Source of the DNA: Chromohalobacter canadensis | Lineage (GTDB): Bacteria > Pseudomonadota > Gammaproteobacteria > Pseudomonadales > Halomonadaceae | Direction of reading: 5' to 3' | DNA length: 64,000 nt | Assembly: GCF_029544075.1 (NCBI RefSeq) | Contig: NZ_JAJQJH010000003.1 | Span: 124,001-188,000, forward strand | Shown: piece after piece, positions 1 to 8,758 of the stretch | Numbering within the stretch: position 1 is the first letter of the stretch | Layout of the letters: each line of letters starts with the position of its first letter | Made by a program: the position numbers and the translations under genes | The notes under the pieces: generated by a model | The model's database searches: none | What the model was told of the DNA's origin: nothing | The model's input: the letters and a program-made list of their open reading frames with translations, nothing else

Positions 1-1
1 T

Positions 2-460
2 GTGACCATTTATACCGACGGCGCCTGTCGCGGTAACCCCGGGCCCGGCGGCTGGGGTGCGGTGCTGCGTTACGGCCAGCACGAGAAAACCCTTAATGGC
101 GGCGAGGCCGAGACCACCAACAATCGCATGGAACTGACGGCCGCGATTCAGGCGCTGCGGATCTTGACGCGTTCCTGCGAGGTGGCGCTATGGACCGATT
201 CCGAGTACCTGAGAAAGGGCATTACCGAGTGGGTCCATGGCTGGATCAAGCGTGGCTGGAAGACCGCTGCCAAGAAACCGGTCAAGAACGCCGAGTTGTG
301 GCGTGAACTACTCGAGGAAGCCCAGCGCCATCGCATCGAATGGCACTGGGTAAAAGGACACAGTGGCCACGAAGGTAACGAACTGGCCGATACGCTCGCC
401 AACGCCGCCACCGACGACGTGCAGGCGGCTCAGCGGCGGGCCATGGCAGGAGAAGAGTAA
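2..460 (+). CDS. rnhA: Ribonuclease HI (N-terminus may lie just outside window)
   Basis: Cleaves the RNA strand of RNA-DNA hybrids. The four acidic catalytic residues are all present: D6 (in [12 protein letters not shown]), E44 (NNRMEL), D66 (WTDSEY) and D130, together with the H120 of the KGHSGH loop. The basic handle region ([14 protein letters not shown]) that binds hybrid is also present. The frame opens with GTG at base 2; relative to E. coli RNase HI a few N-terminal residues appear to be missing, so the true start is probably upstream of the window. It is followed 3 bp later by dnaQ, the usual rnhA-dnaQ pairing, although here the two are co-directional. Confidence 0.97.
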   Translation: MTIYTDGACRGNPGPGGWGAVLRYGQHEKTLNGGEAETTNNRMELTAAIQALRILTRSCEVALWTDSEYLRKGITEWVHGWIKRGWKTAAKKPVKNAELWRELLEEAQRHRIEWHWVKGHSGHEGNELADTLANAATDDVQAAQRRAMAGEE

Positions 461-463
461 GCA

Positions 464-1225
464 ATGCGTCAGATCGTACTGGACACCGAAACGACCGGCA
501 TCGATCCCAAGGAAGGGCATCGCCTGATCGAGATTGGGGCGGTGGAGGTAGTCAATCGCCGGTTGACCGGCAATAACTTCCATCAATACATCAATCCCGA
601 ACGCGATATCGACCCCGAGGCCGTGGAAATACACGGCATCACCAATGAACGCGTCGCCGACGAACCCGTGTTCGCGGATGTTGCCGATGCCTTTTGGGAA
701 TACATTCGCGGCGGCGAGCTGGTGATTCACAACGCGGCGTTTGACGTTGGCTTCATCGATCACGAATTCGGCCTGCTGCAGAATAAACGCGGTGGGCCGC
801 GCCTGGGTCCGGTCGCGGATCACTGCGGTGTGCTCGATACGTTGGCCATGGCGCGTAAGTTGCATCCAGGGCAACGCAATAGCCTGGACGCGCTGTGCAA
901 GCGCTATGCCATCGATAACGGTCGCCGAGTTCTCCACGGCGCGTTGCTGGATGCGGAAATCCTGTCCGATGTCTACCTGGCAATGACCGGGGGGCAGACG
1001 GCGCTTTCGCTAGCCGGCATCGACGGGGCCACTGGCGGCGGCGCGGAGGGAGCGAATAGCGTCAGTGGCATTCGGCGTGTGACACGGGAAGGCGTGACAC
1101 TGGTGGTGGCGCGCCCCAGCGAGGCGGAACTGAGTGCGCATCGGGCCAAGCTCGATAGCATTCGCCAGGCGGCGGGTGAGTGTCATTGGGACGCGTTGGA
1201 CGAGGCGCTGCAGGAGCTCAAATGA
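464..1225 (+). CDS. dnaQ: DNA polymerase III epsilon subunit (3'-5' proofreading exonuclease)
   Basis: DEDDh exonuclease that proofreads for the replicative polymerase. ExoI is at D7-E9 (LDTETTG), ExoII at D94 (HNAAFDVGFID) and ExoIII at H158/D163 (LHGALLDAE). Length (253 aa) is normal. The C-terminal residues after about 185 form the variable linker and alpha-binding tail. The stop overlaps the nudC start (ATGA at 1222-1225), so the two genes are probably translationally coupled. Confidence 0.97.
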   Translation: MRQIVLDTETTGIDPKEGHRLIEIGAVEVVNRRLTGNNFHQYINPERDIDPEAVEIHGITNERVADEPVFADVADAFWEYIRGGELVIHNAAFDVGFIDHEFGLLQNKRGGPRLGPVADHCGVLDTLAMARKLHPGQRNSLDALCKRYAIDNGRRVLHGALLDAEILSDVYLAMTGGQTALSLAGIDGATGGGAEGANSVSGIRRVTREGVTLVVARPSEAELSAHRAKLDSIRQAAGECHWDALDEALQELK

Positions 1226-2016
1226 CGGTCACTTCGGAACCGGCATTCGTGCGCGAGTTGCCCGGTGCGCAGACGCCGCGCTGGGGCTATTGGATTCGCT
1301 TCGGTGAGTCCGGCATCGCCCCGGGGGACGAGGACGGCATTCTTCAGTTGCCCGGCGAATGGCCGGAACAGGCCATGGCGCTGGGGATGTGGCGAGATTT
1401 GCCGGTGGCCATGGTGCATGAACAGGGGGATGCCAACTGGCCCCCGGCGCGCGATTGGTTGGCGAGACTCCCCGGCGCGCAAGCCGACCTGTTGGCCACG
1501 GCGCTACAAGTCAACGCCTGGTCGCGCGATCATCGCTTCTGCGGCCGCTGTGGCTCCCCGATGTCGCGGCTTACCCATGAATTCGCCATGCAGTGCCAGG
1601 CGTGTGGTCACCGCAGCTATCCGCGCATCTCGCCGTGCATCATCACGTTGGTGACCCATGGGCGGGATCTGTTGCTGGCGCGCAATGCGCGTTTTCCCGC
1701 GCGGCGTTATTCCACCCTGGCGGGGTTCATCGAGCCTGGGGAAACTGCCGAGAATGCCGTGCGTCGTGAAGTCCACGAGGAAGTCGGAGTCGACATCGGA
1801 AGGGTTCGTTTCTTTCGCAGCCAGTCATGGCCGTTTCCGCATTCGCTGATGCTGGGATTCTTCGCCGAGGCAGCCAGTCGGCGCATTCGCATCGATGGCG
1901 TGGAGATCGCCGATGCCGCTTGGTTCACGCCACGTCGTTTGCCGGAATTGCCCCCCAGCCACTCGATCTCGCGTCAGTTGATCGAGACGCATCTCAGCGC
2001 TGTGGCGATGCGCTGA
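1222..2016 (+). CDS. nudC: NAD(H) pyrophosphatase / NAD-cap RNA hydrolase
   Basis: NudC hydrolyses NAD(H) to NMN(H) and AMP and, in E. coli, removes NAD caps from RNA. It has the zinc ribbon (C107, C110, C125, C128), the Nudix box at about 168-190 (GFIEPGETAENAV...REVHEEVGV) and the NADH-specific QSWPFPHS motif at 201-208. The ATG at 1222 is preferred over an upstream in-frame GTG at 1180 because it overlaps the dnaQ stop as ATGA and gives a 264-aa protein of family length. Confidence 0.95.
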   Translation: MTVTSEPAFVRELPGAQTPRWGYWIRFGESGIAPGDEDGILQLPGEWPEQAMALGMWRDLPVAMVHEQGDANWPPARDWLARLPGAQADLLATALQVNAWSRDHRFCGRCGSPMSRLTHEFAMQCQACGHRSYPRISPCIITLVTHGRDLLLARNARFPARRYSTLAGFIEPGETAENAVRREVHEEVGVDIGRVRFFRSQSWPFPHSLMLGFFAEAASRRIRIDGVEIADAAWFTPRRLPELPPSHSISRQLIETHLSAVAMR

Positions 2017-2052
2017 GAGACGTCGTGGCCTGACAACATGGGGTGGGAGAGG

Positions 2053-2370
2053 CTAGCCGCTGGGAAAAAGGCTGGTGAGCTTGCTGGCCAGCATGACATT
2101 GCCGGTGGCCTTCAGCTTGCCGCTCATGAAGGCCTGCATGCCGTTGATCTCGCCGCTCATTACGCCTTTCAGAGTCTCGGTGTCGGTGGTCAGGCTGACG
2201 GAAGGGTCGTCGTGTTCGCCTTGCTGAACGTCCAAGGTGCCGTCCTGAATATGCAGGTAGTAGTCATCGGCATCGCTGATGTGGAACTGGAAGATATCAT
2301 TCATGCCCCGGGCGGCGGCAGGATCGAAGCGCGACTGAAGTTTTTCGATGACGGTGCTGGCGTCGGCCAT
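2053..2370 (-). CDS. SCP2 sterol-transfer family protein
   Basis: A 105-aa stand-alone SCP2-like lipid-binding domain. Visible family features are the DIFQFHISD strand region, the LHIQDGTLDVQQG hairpin and the C-terminal SGEINGMQAFMSGKLKATG segment typical of bacterial SCP2 proteins. Such proteins are thought to bind acyl-CoA or lipids in the cytoplasm, but the substrate here is unknown. Convergent with nudC and divergent from sohB. Confidence 0.85.
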   Translation of the reverse strand: MADASTVIEKLQSRFDPAAARGMNDIFQFHISDADDYYLHIQDGTLDVQQGEHDDPSVSLTTDTETLKGVMSGEINGMQAFMSGKLKATGNVMLASKLTSLFPSG

Positions 2371-2470
2371 GATCGGTCACTCTATGGTGTTGGTGGAAAC
2401 TCCAGCCTATTTCAAACAAATGTTTCATACAAGAGCTGCATTGGTTGTCATCCGAACATGAGGTAGCGAC

Positions 2471-3523
2471 GTGATTGAATGGATAGCGGAATACGCTTTG
2501 TTTGCCGCCAAGTTGGCGACATTGGTAATCGCCTTGGGCGTACTGATCGTGCTGGTTGTATCCCTCAAGCAGCGGGCCAGCGGGCAAGGTGATGATAACC
2601 GTCTGCGCGTGGTGACCTTGAACGAGCGCCAACGGCGACGGCGTGAGTCGTTGCGCCTGGCTGGGATGTCGCCCGCCCGGCGGCGTCGCGCACAAAAGAC
2701 GTTGCGCAAGCAGGAAAAGGCACGCCGCAAGGGAAAGGATGACGCATCTGACGAATCGCCATCACGGGTATGGGTGCTCGATTTCGATGGCGATCTCAAG
2801 GCATCGCGTACCCCGCAGCTGGCGGAACAGGTCTCGCTGTTGTTGGGCGAATTGCAGGCCGAGGATGAAGTGGTCGTGCGTCTCAGCTCAGGGGGTGGTC
2901 TGGTGCATGCCTATGGGCTTGCCGCTGCGCAACTCGACCGGCTGCGTGATGCCGGAGCCCATCTGACCGTGTGTGTCGATAAAGTCGCCGCCAGTGGCGG
3001 GTACATGATGGCGTGCTGCGCGCATCGTTTGATTGCGGCGCCGTTCGCTGTCATCGGATCGATCGGGGTAGTCGCGCAGGTGCCCAATGTGCATCGCCTG
3101 CTCAAGAAACACGATATCGATGTCGAGCTGCTCACGGCGGGGCGTTACAAGCGGACCTTGACCGTGCTCGGGGAAAATACCGACGAAGGACGCGCCAAGT
3201 TTCTCGACGATTTGCAGGAAACGCATGATCTCTTCAAGCGCTACGTCGGTGAGCGGCGTCCGGCGCTGGAAGTCGACAAGGTGGCGACCGGCGAAATCTG
3301 GTATGGCCGCCAGGCCCTCGAGGATGGCTTGATCGATGAGATTGCCACCAGCGACGGCTATCTCGCGGCGCGCATGAAGGAAGAAGCGCGGGTCCTGCAT
3401 GTGACGCTGGAACCTCGCCATTCGCTGTTGCAGCGGGTCGGAGTCGGGGCGTCGATGGGGATCGAGCGTCTCGGGGATCGTGTCATGGAGCGTTTGGAAG
3501 CCAGCAGCTGGCAGCGGCGCTGA
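2471..3523 (+). CDS. sohB: SohB-type inner-membrane serine protease (peptidase S49)
   Basis: Signal-peptide-peptidase-like protease anchored by an N-terminal membrane helix (about residues 8-32) followed by a very basic cytoplasm-proximal stretch (50-90). The S49 core has the nucleophile S175 in AASGGYM and general base K227 in AGRYKRTL, the Ser-Lys dyad. The length of 350 aa matches E. coli SohB. The GTG start at 2471 places the membrane anchor at the expected position. Confidence 0.93.
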   Translation: MIEWIAEYALFAAKLATLVIALGVLIVLVVSLKQRASGQGDDNRLRVVTLNERQRRRRESLRLAGMSPARRRRAQKTLRKQEKARRKGKDDASDESPSRVWVLDFDGDLKASRTPQLAEQVSLLLGELQAEDEVVVRLSSGGGLVHAYGLAAAQLDRLRDAGAHLTVCVDKVAASGGYMMACCAHRLIAAPFAVIGSIGVVAQVPNVHRLLKKHDIDVELLTAGRYKRTLTVLGENTDEGRAKFLDDLQETHDLFKRYVGERRPALEVDKVATGEIWYGRQALEDGLIDEIATSDGYLAARMKEEARVLHVTLEPRHSLLQRVGVGASMGIERLGDRVMERLEASSWQRR

Positions 3524-3540
3524 GCCGCTGCCAGGGCAGA

Positions 3541-3864
3541 TTAGCGGGATTTACCGTAGAGCGCGACCAGCGAATCGATCACGGTGCGGGCCTCATCGCC
3601 CGCCAGTGAATAGTAGATGGTCTGCGAAGCACGGCGTGTGATTACCAGGTTCTCACGGCGCAGGATGGCGAGGTGCTGCGAGAGTGCCGACTGACTGAGG
3701 TTGAGCTTGCGATTCAGTTCGGTGACCGAAAGCTCTGCGTCGTCGAGCAGGCACAGGATGCGCAGGCGGTTTTCGTTGGCCATGGCCTTGAGTAGCGTCG
3801 TGCCTTTGTCGATGGCGCCGTAACCGGCGTCGATCAGGGCGGAGGCAGGCTGGAGCGGGCGCAT
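3541..3864 (-). CDS. ArsR/SmtB-family winged-helix transcriptional regulator
   Basis: A 107-aa winged-helix repressor of ArsR type: LLKAMANENRLRILCLL opens the domain, LSVTELNRKLNLSQSALSQHL is the recognition helix-turn-helix and the wing follows (RRENLVITRRASQTIYYSL). No ArsR-type ELCVCDL metal site is visible, so it probably senses something other than arsenic, for example redox or sulfur signals as in BigR/SqrR-like members; this is inference. It is convergent with sohB, leaving 440 bp of untranslated DNA upstream. Confidence 0.88.
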   Translation of the reverse strand: MRPLQPASALIDAGYGAIDKGTTLLKAMANENRLRILCLLDDAELSVTELNRKLNLSQSALSQHLAILRRENLVITRRASQTIYYSLAGDEARTVIDSLVALYGKSR

Positions 3865-4306
3865 ATTGTCTCTCCTACATTGGGATTGGCGGTTGACTGC
3901 CGAAGGGCGAGGGATAGGCGCCCCGCGGCAAAGGGATGCTCGTGTGTCGAATGACCGTCTATGTCCGGGGTGTCCTTTCCTCTATTGGACAAGGGTCATT
4001 CCCTGTTACTCATTCTTGATTTAGTGAATCATCAATAACTTCGCCAGCCCTGTCCAAGGAAGCCTTCAACGGTATTTCATCGGTTAGAGTGCGACGTTAT
4101 CGGCAGGCCGTGGAACGGGGCAGTGCGATGGCGCTTGCTGTCCCGTAAGGCACTGACGTAACGACGATAGTTCCTGTTCGTCTGCAGTATTCGACGATGG
4201 ACGCGTTACCCCATGGCGAGAGCAGGCAAAGCGTCTCGCTGGTCGGCATCGGTGAAATCTTTTACAATCCCGCCGCTTTCGCTCGGCGCCTTTAGCGTCG
4301 TCCTGC
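3865..4306. other. Intergenic region, 442 bp, no gene recognised
   Basis: No convincing ORF. It must hold the arsR promoter (leftward) and the yhhQ promoter (rightward). A 15-bp dyad (TGATT-5-AATCA, 4017-4031) in an AT-rich patch is a possible operator for the ArsR-type protein. Nothing else stands out. Confidence 0.5.
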
Positions 4307-4307
4307 C

Positions 4308-4355
4308 TTGAGGGTTCCCTTACCCCTCGGCCTCTTTCGGCAACTAAAAAGGTGG
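4308..4355 (+). ncRNA. Candidate preQ1-I riboswitch in the yhhQ leader
   Basis: The leader has the elements of a preQ1-I aptamer: a P1 hairpin GAGGG (4310-4314) pairing with the CCCTC-containing strand around 4334-4339, a loop ending TTACC, then an A-rich tail AACTAAAAA running straight into GGTGG before the ATG. ACC of the loop can pair with GGT of the tail to make the pseudoknot that hides the ribosome-binding site. A short extra insert (GGCCTCTTTCGGC) separates P1 from the tail. The downstream gene is a 7-deazaguanine transporter, a known class of preQ1-regulated gene. Type assignment is by eye only. Confidence 0.6.
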
Positions 4356-4358
4356 TAC

Positions 4359-5033
4359 ATGTTTGCCCTCGATTCTCGTCAGGCGCGCCGCTTGATGGGG
4401 TGGCTCGTGAGCTTCCACATCATTGTCATCGCGGCCAGCAATTACCTGGTGCAATTGCCGTTTTCGATGTTCGGCGTACACACTACTTGGGGAGCATTCA
4501 GTTTTCCCTTCATCTTTCTCGCCACCGACCTGACCGTGCGGTTGTTCGGGAAACGCCGGGCGCGCATGACCATCGCGCGCGTCATGCTGCCTGCCTTGCT
4601 GATTTCCTATGTGGTATCGGTGCTGTTTCAGGATGGCGCTTTTCAGGGAATCTCGGCGCTGGGAGATTGGAACCTGTTCGTGGGGCGTATCGCGCTGGCG
4701 AGTTTCATGGCCTATGTGCTAGGGCAGTTGCTGGACATTCACGTCTTCGATCGGATGCGGCGGCTGCGTGCCTGGTGGGTGGCGCCGGCGTTTTCGACGC
4801 TATTGGGTAACCTGGCCGATACCTTCGCGTTTTTTGCCATCGCCTTCTGGAATGGGCCCGATGCGTTCATGAGCGCACACTGGGTCGAAATCGCCTGGGT
4901 AGATTATGCCATCAAGCTGGGCGTCAGCCTGGCTTTCTTCCTGCCGTTGTATGGCGTGCTGCTGGGGGCGTTGACGCGCCGCCTGGCGCATGTCGCCGAT
5001 GCCTCCGAACAGGTGTCGGGGCGCAATGCCTGA
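4359..5033 (+). CDS. yhhQ: Queuosine-precursor (preQ0/preQ1) transporter
   Basis: Member of the YhhQ/VUT1 family of inner-membrane 7-deazaguanine importers. Signature stretches SNYLVQLPFS, HTTWGAFSFPF, FLATDLTVRLFG and GNLADTFAFFAIAFW are nearly as in E. coli YhhQ, with about six hydrophobic helices. The ATG at 4359 is chosen over an upstream in-frame TTG at 4308 because it matches the family N-terminus and lies just after the purine-rich GGTGG; the TTG falls inside the presumed riboswitch. Confidence 0.93.
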   Translation: MFALDSRQARRLMGWLVSFHIIVIAASNYLVQLPFSMFGVHTTWGAFSFPFIFLATDLTVRLFGKRRARMTIARVMLPALLISYVVSVLFQDGAFQGISALGDWNLFVGRIALASFMAYVLGQLLDIHVFDRMRRLRAWWVAPAFSTLLGNLADTFAFFAIAFWNGPDAFMSAHWVEIAWVDYAIKLGVSLAFFLPLYGVLLGALTRRLAHVADASEQVSGRNA

Positions 5034-5084
5034 AACGCCTCTGGTACCATGCTGGCATGACTTGAATGGCTGACGAGGCGCATT

Positions 5085-5852
5085 GTGGAATTACATCATG
5101 TCGATACCGGTGGCGCCGGGCGCCCACTGGTGGTGTTGCACGGTTTGTTTGGAAGTGCGGACAACTGGCGTTCGCATATCAAGCGCTGGCAGGAAAGCCG
5201 TCGCGTGATCGCTGTCGATCTGCGCAACCACGGCAAATCTCCGCATGAGCCAGGCATGGACTATGCTACCCAGGCAGCGGATGTCGACGCCTTGCTGGAT
5301 CGTCTAGCGGTCGACAGTTGCGATTTGCTGGGCCACTCGATGGGAGGCAAGGTTGCTATCACGTTGGCGCGTCAAGCCCCTGAGCGTGTCGCACGCTTGA
5401 TCGTGGCCGACATCGCGCCGGTTGCTTATGAGCACGAACATGAAGCGATCTTCAAGGCGATGCGGGCCGTCGAACGGCAGCCACCTTCGAGCCGCAAGGA
5501 AGCCGACCGGATCATGGCGGAATTCGTCGAGACCCCGGCGACGCGGCAGTTCCTGGCGACCAATCTGATTCGTGGTGAGAATGCCACGCTGGTATGGCGC
5601 GTGGGACTCGACGAGATTGAGGAAGATTACGCGCATATCGTCGCGGAGCCGGACGGGCAAGGTGCCTATACGGGGTCGACGCTCGTGCTGCGTGGCGAAC
5701 GTTCCGACTACGTTGGCGACGACGTCTTGCCGGCGGTCGAGTCGGTGTTGCCGGCGGCGCGTATCGAGACCATCCCCGATGCTGGGCATTGGCTGCATGC
5801 CGAGCAGCCCGAGGCGTTTCAGGAAGCCTTGGCACGCTTTCTAACGGTATGA
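5085..5852 (+). CDS. ybfF: Alpha/beta-hydrolase, YbfF-type esterase
   Basis: Small alpha/beta-hydrolase of 255 aa. The oxyanion region is LHGLFGSADNW (19-29), the nucleophile elbow is GHSMGG with S85, and the catalytic His is in AGHWLHAEQPE near the C-terminus. E. coli YbfF hydrolyses acyl-CoA and short esters; the natural substrate is unsettled. GTG start at 5085. The gene is followed immediately by a perfect palindromic terminator. Confidence 0.88.
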   Translation: MELHHVDTGGAGRPLVVLHGLFGSADNWRSHIKRWQESRRVIAVDLRNHGKSPHEPGMDYATQAADVDALLDRLAVDSCDLLGHSMGGKVAITLARQAPERVARLIVADIAPVAYEHEHEAIFKAMRAVERQPPSSRKEADRIMAEFVETPATRQFLATNLIRGENATLVWRVGLDEIEEDYAHIVAEPDGQGAYTGSTLVLRGERSDYVGDDVLPAVESVLPAARIETIPDAGHWLHAEQPEAFQEALARFLTV

Positions 5853-5858
5853 GAGGGC

Positions 5859-5898
5859 GCACCGCCCCTGCGAGAAACGTTTCTCGCAGGGGCGGTGC
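5859..5898. terminator. Perfect 40-bp palindrome, bidirectional terminator
   Basis: Centre at 5878/5879; every base from 5859 to 5898 pairs with its partner (arms run GCACCGCCCC...GGGGCGGTGC). It sits between the convergent ybfF and thiY stops and so can end transcripts from both sides, though neither side has a long T-run. Confidence 0.8.
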
Positions 5899-5904
5899 TT
5901 GGGG

Positions 5905-6891
5905 TCAAGGCTGGCTGAGGTCGACGGCGAGGCGTGATAGCGGGCTCTTGGCCTTGATCTGGCCACGTTCGAGCAGGAACGATTCGAAGGTCTCGTAGCG
6001 ACGCCCATCGAGAGTCGCAGGCCGCAAGGCGAAGCGTGGAATGGTGTTATACCAGGCTTTCTTGTTGACGGGTGTGTCCAGTGCCGGGTCAGAGGCCTTG
6101 AAGGCTTCCCAGCCCTCGTCGGGGTGGTTGATGATCCATGCCGTGGCTTCCTCGACGGCGGCCATGAATCGGGTATAAGCATCGCGATTCGCATCCAGGG
6201 TGTCGCGATTGGCGATGAAGATCAGTTCATCGTAGGTGGGGACGCCTTCTTCCTCGATATAGAAAGCTCGGCCCTTGACGCCTTCCTGCGCCATCTGTGC
6301 CAGTTCGAAATTGCGAAATGCACCGGTGACGGCATCGACCTTTTCGCCGATCAGTGCCGGTGTCAGCGCGAAATTGACGTTGACCATCTCGACGTCTTCC
6401 GGCGAAACGCCATTATGCTCGAGCATGGTGTCGATCAGCACTTTCTCGACGCCGCCCACCGAGTAGCCGATGCTTTTCCCGGCCAGGTCTTCCATGCTCT
6501 CGATATCGCTGTCGGCGCGCACCAGCGTGATGTTGAGCGGCGTTGCGATCAGGGTCCCCACGCGCACCAGCGGCAGGCCTTGGTCGACTTGTAGGTGCAG
6601 CTGAGGCTGATAGCTGATGGCCATATCGATCTTGCCAGCAGCGACCAGCTTGGGAGGGACGCTGGGATCGGCGGGCGACACCAGCTCCACGTCGAGCCCA
6701 TGTTGCTCGAAGAAGCCGCGTTGCTGGGCGATGACCAGGGGAGCATGCGACGGGTTGGTGTACCAGTCGAGCATGACCTTCAGGGATGTCATCTTTGAGG
6801 TGTCGTCGTCATTCGCGGCCCATGCTGGGCCGGAAGCGATCACTACCAACGCAAGGCAAGCTCCCATGAGGCGTCGAGTCAAACGTAGCAT
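5905..6891 (-). CDS. thiY: Thiamine-pyrimidine ABC transporter, periplasmic binding protein
   Basis: NMT1/THI5-like binding protein, 328 aa, with a signal peptide ending ...SGPAWA at about residue 25. Family motifs are LDWYTNPSHAPLVIAQQRGFF (split around residues 41-61) and the pyrimidine-pocket region after it. ThiY proteins bind N-formyl-4-amino-5-aminomethyl-2-methylpyrimidine (FAMP) for salvage into thiamine. Last gene of the thiZ-thiX-thiY operon under the TPP riboswitch. Confidence 0.9.
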   Translation of the reverse strand: MLRLTRRLMGACLALVVIASGPAWAANDDDTSKMTSLKVMLDWYTNPSHAPLVIAQQRGFFEQHGLDVELVSPADPSVPPKLVAAGKIDMAISYQPQLHLQVDQGLPLVRVGTLIATPLNITLVRADSDIESMEDLAGKSIGYSVGGVEKVLIDTMLEHNGVSPEDVEMVNVNFALTPALIGEKVDAVTGAFRNFELAQMAQEGVKGRAFYIEEEGVPTYDELIFIANRDTLDANRDAYTRFMAAVEEATAWIINHPDEGWEAFKASDPALDTPVNKKAWYNTIPRFALRPATLDGRRYETFESFLLERGQIKAKSPLSRLAVDLSQP

Positions 6892-7009
6892 GTGTTGTTC
6901 TCCTGCGGATCCCCCGCCCGTTGCAGTGTGGCGGGCATTATCGTTATCGCCGTGAAAGGCGGCGTATGGGGCATTGCCACGTGGTGGCGGACGCTGCCCC
7001 GGGCGGTTG

Positions 7010-7777
7010 TCAGCTAGTCGCGCCGGTGCGGTCTTCGTGCCATGGCATGAGGCGCCGCATCAAGGCGTCGGTGGTGAAGTAGAGCGCGACCCCGAAGGTG
7101 ACGAGAATCAGTAGGGCGGCAAACATCAGGTCGACCTGCATGCGCGCGTTAGCATTGAGCATCAAATAACCCAAGCCCTGGCTGGAGCCGACCCATTCGC
7201 CTATCACTGCGCCGATGGGGGCGGCGCTGGCGGCCATGCGCATGCCGGATGCCAGCGCCGGTAAGGCGGCGGGCAGTTGGATGCGCAACAGCCGGCGACG
7301 ACGGTCGGCTCCCAGTGTCTGGGCTAGATCCAGCCACCCTTGTGGCGTCTGACGCAGGCCGTCGTAGCATGTCGACGCGACCGGAAAATAAATGATCAAC
7401 GTGGCCATGACGATTTTTGCGGTCATCCCATAACCCAGCCATAGCATGAGAATAGGTGCGAGGGCGAACAAGGGTACGGCTTGGCTGATCAGCAATATCG
7501 GCAGCAGGGTGCGCCGCAAGCCGTGAAAGCGCGCCAGGGCCAGCGCGGTGCCTAGCCCGCCGATGCACCCGATAAACAGCCCCGCGACAATCTCGATTAC
7601 CGTGATACCGGCATGATGCCACAACAGTTGCTGGTGCGCCGCGAACGCTTGCATGACGGCCAGCGGTGAGGGCAAAACATAGCCGGGAACGCCGGTGATG
7701 ACGACGAGCGCCTGCCACAGCCCGAGTATGCAGACAATCCCGAAAAGGGCGGGCCAGAAACGCTTGAGCACGCTCAT
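7010..7777 (-). CDS. thiX: Thiamine-pyrimidine ABC transporter, permease
   Basis: 255-aa binding-protein-dependent permease of the SsuC/TauC/ThiX type with about six membrane helices. The EAA loop is visible as ETLGADRRRR-like (LAQTLGADRRRRLLRIQLPAALPAL). It overlaps the upstream ATPase by 4 bp (ATGA, 7774-7777). Function assigned from the operon partners and the TPP riboswitch. Confidence 0.9.
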   Translation of the reverse strand: MSVLKRFWPALFGIVCILGLWQALVVITGVPGYVLPSPLAVMQAFAAHQQLLWHHAGITVIEIVAGLFIGCIGGLGTALALARFHGLRRTLLPILLISQAVPLFALAPILMLWLGYGMTAKIVMATLIIYFPVASTCYDGLRQTPQGWLDLAQTLGADRRRRLLRIQLPAALPALASGMRMAASAAPIGAVIGEWVGSSQGLGYLMLNANARMQVDLMFAALLILVTFGVALYFTTDALMRRLMPWHEDRTGATS

Positions 7778-8538
7778 GAGACGCTCCCATCGTCGGCATG
7801 AGGGGTGGCGTGAAGGCGCGCCACCAGCTGCGATTGCATGCGTTGTACATCGGGTGCGTCGAGCGCGCGGGGACGTTGCCCACCGGGAACCTCGAAGTCG
7901 CTCAACGCCGCTGGCTGACCGCCGAGTATCAGGATGCGATCGCTCAGGCGCAGGGCTTCGAGGGGATCGTGCGTCACCAGCAGCACAGTACGCCCGGCCA
8001 GCAGGCGTGCGGCGAGTTCATGCAATTCCAGGCGAGTGATGGCGTCGACGGCGGAAAAGGGCTCGTCCATCAAGACCACTGGGGCATCCTCGAAGAGTGT
8101 GCGTGCCAGCGCCACTCGCTGGCGCTCCCCGCCGGATAGCGTCTTGGGCCATTGTTCGGCCTTGTCGCTCAGGCCGACGTCGTCGAGCAGGGTCATCGCG
8201 TGCTGACGTTGCGCCGCCGTGGGACGCCCACGCAGCGCGGGACCAAGCAGGACGTTGTCGATGACCTTGCGCCAGGGAAGCAACTGATCTTGCTGGGCCA
8301 TCCACGCCAGGCGGCCGGCCAACGGGCGCTGATCGTCGGTAGTGATGGTTACGGTGTGGGTATCGGGAATGGGTAGGTCGGCGATCATGCGCAGCAAGGA
8401 GCTTTTGCCGCTGCCGCTGCGGCCGAGCAGTCCCGTCCAGCTGCCTGCGGCGAAGGTGGCCGAAAGGCCATCGAACAGCCATTGTCCCGAAAAGGCGAGT
8501 CGCGCCTGGGACAGGGAAAAACCGAGGGACGTCATCAA
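7774..8538 (-). CDS. thiZ: Thiamine-pyrimidine ABC transporter, ATPase
   Basis: ABC ATPase of 254 aa: Walker A GRSGSGKSS (about 39-47), Q-loop in WMAQQDQLLPW, signature LSGGERQRVALA, Walker B VVLMDEPFSAVD and the switch His in LLVTHDPLEAL. First gene of the operon; its mRNA starts with the TPP riboswitch about 40 bp upstream of the start. Confidence 0.92.
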   Translation of the reverse strand: MMTSLGFSLSQARLAFSGQWLFDGLSATFAAGSWTGLLGRSGSGKSSLLRMIADLPIPDTHTVTITTDDQRPLAGRLAWMAQQDQLLPWRKVIDNVLLGPALRGRPTAAQRQHAMTLLDDVGLSDKAEQWPKTLSGGERQRVALARTLFEDAPVVLMDEPFSAVDAITRLELHELAARLLAGRTVLLVTHDPLEALRLSDRILILGGQPAALSDFEVPGGQRPRALDAPDVQRMQSQLVARLHATPHADDGSVS

Positions 8539-8580
8539 GGCTCCATGAGTGGGGCGAAGGACGTGCCGACGGCACGCTCT

Positions 8581-8671
8581 GGTATTTCCTCCGCCGGTGC
8601 TAGCCGGATCAGGTTCCAGGGTTGCGCGTGGCGCTCTCAGCCCATTGCGTGATGGGCACCCCTATCCAGAG
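8581..8671 (-). ncRNA. TPP (THI-box) riboswitch
   Basis: On the minus strand the canonical conserved blocks appear in order: GGGGTGCCC, GGGCTGAGA, then ACCCTGGAACCTGATCCGG and TAGCACCGGCGGAGG. It precedes thiZ and would switch the transporter off when thiamine pyrophosphate is plentiful. A TACAAT hexamer (8678-8683, minus) directly upstream is a likely -10 box. Confidence 0.97.
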
Positions 8672-8758
8672 ATGATTATTGTATCCTGATACGGTGGCGA
8701 CTGCCCAGGCGTGGCGGGGGCCGCCGTCTCGCTATCGCTTGGGCTGTCAGGAGTGTGC

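Noticed and set aside
6124-6594. 156-aa plus-strand ORF opposite thiY
   Set aside because: Antisense to a clear binding-protein gene in a coherent operon.
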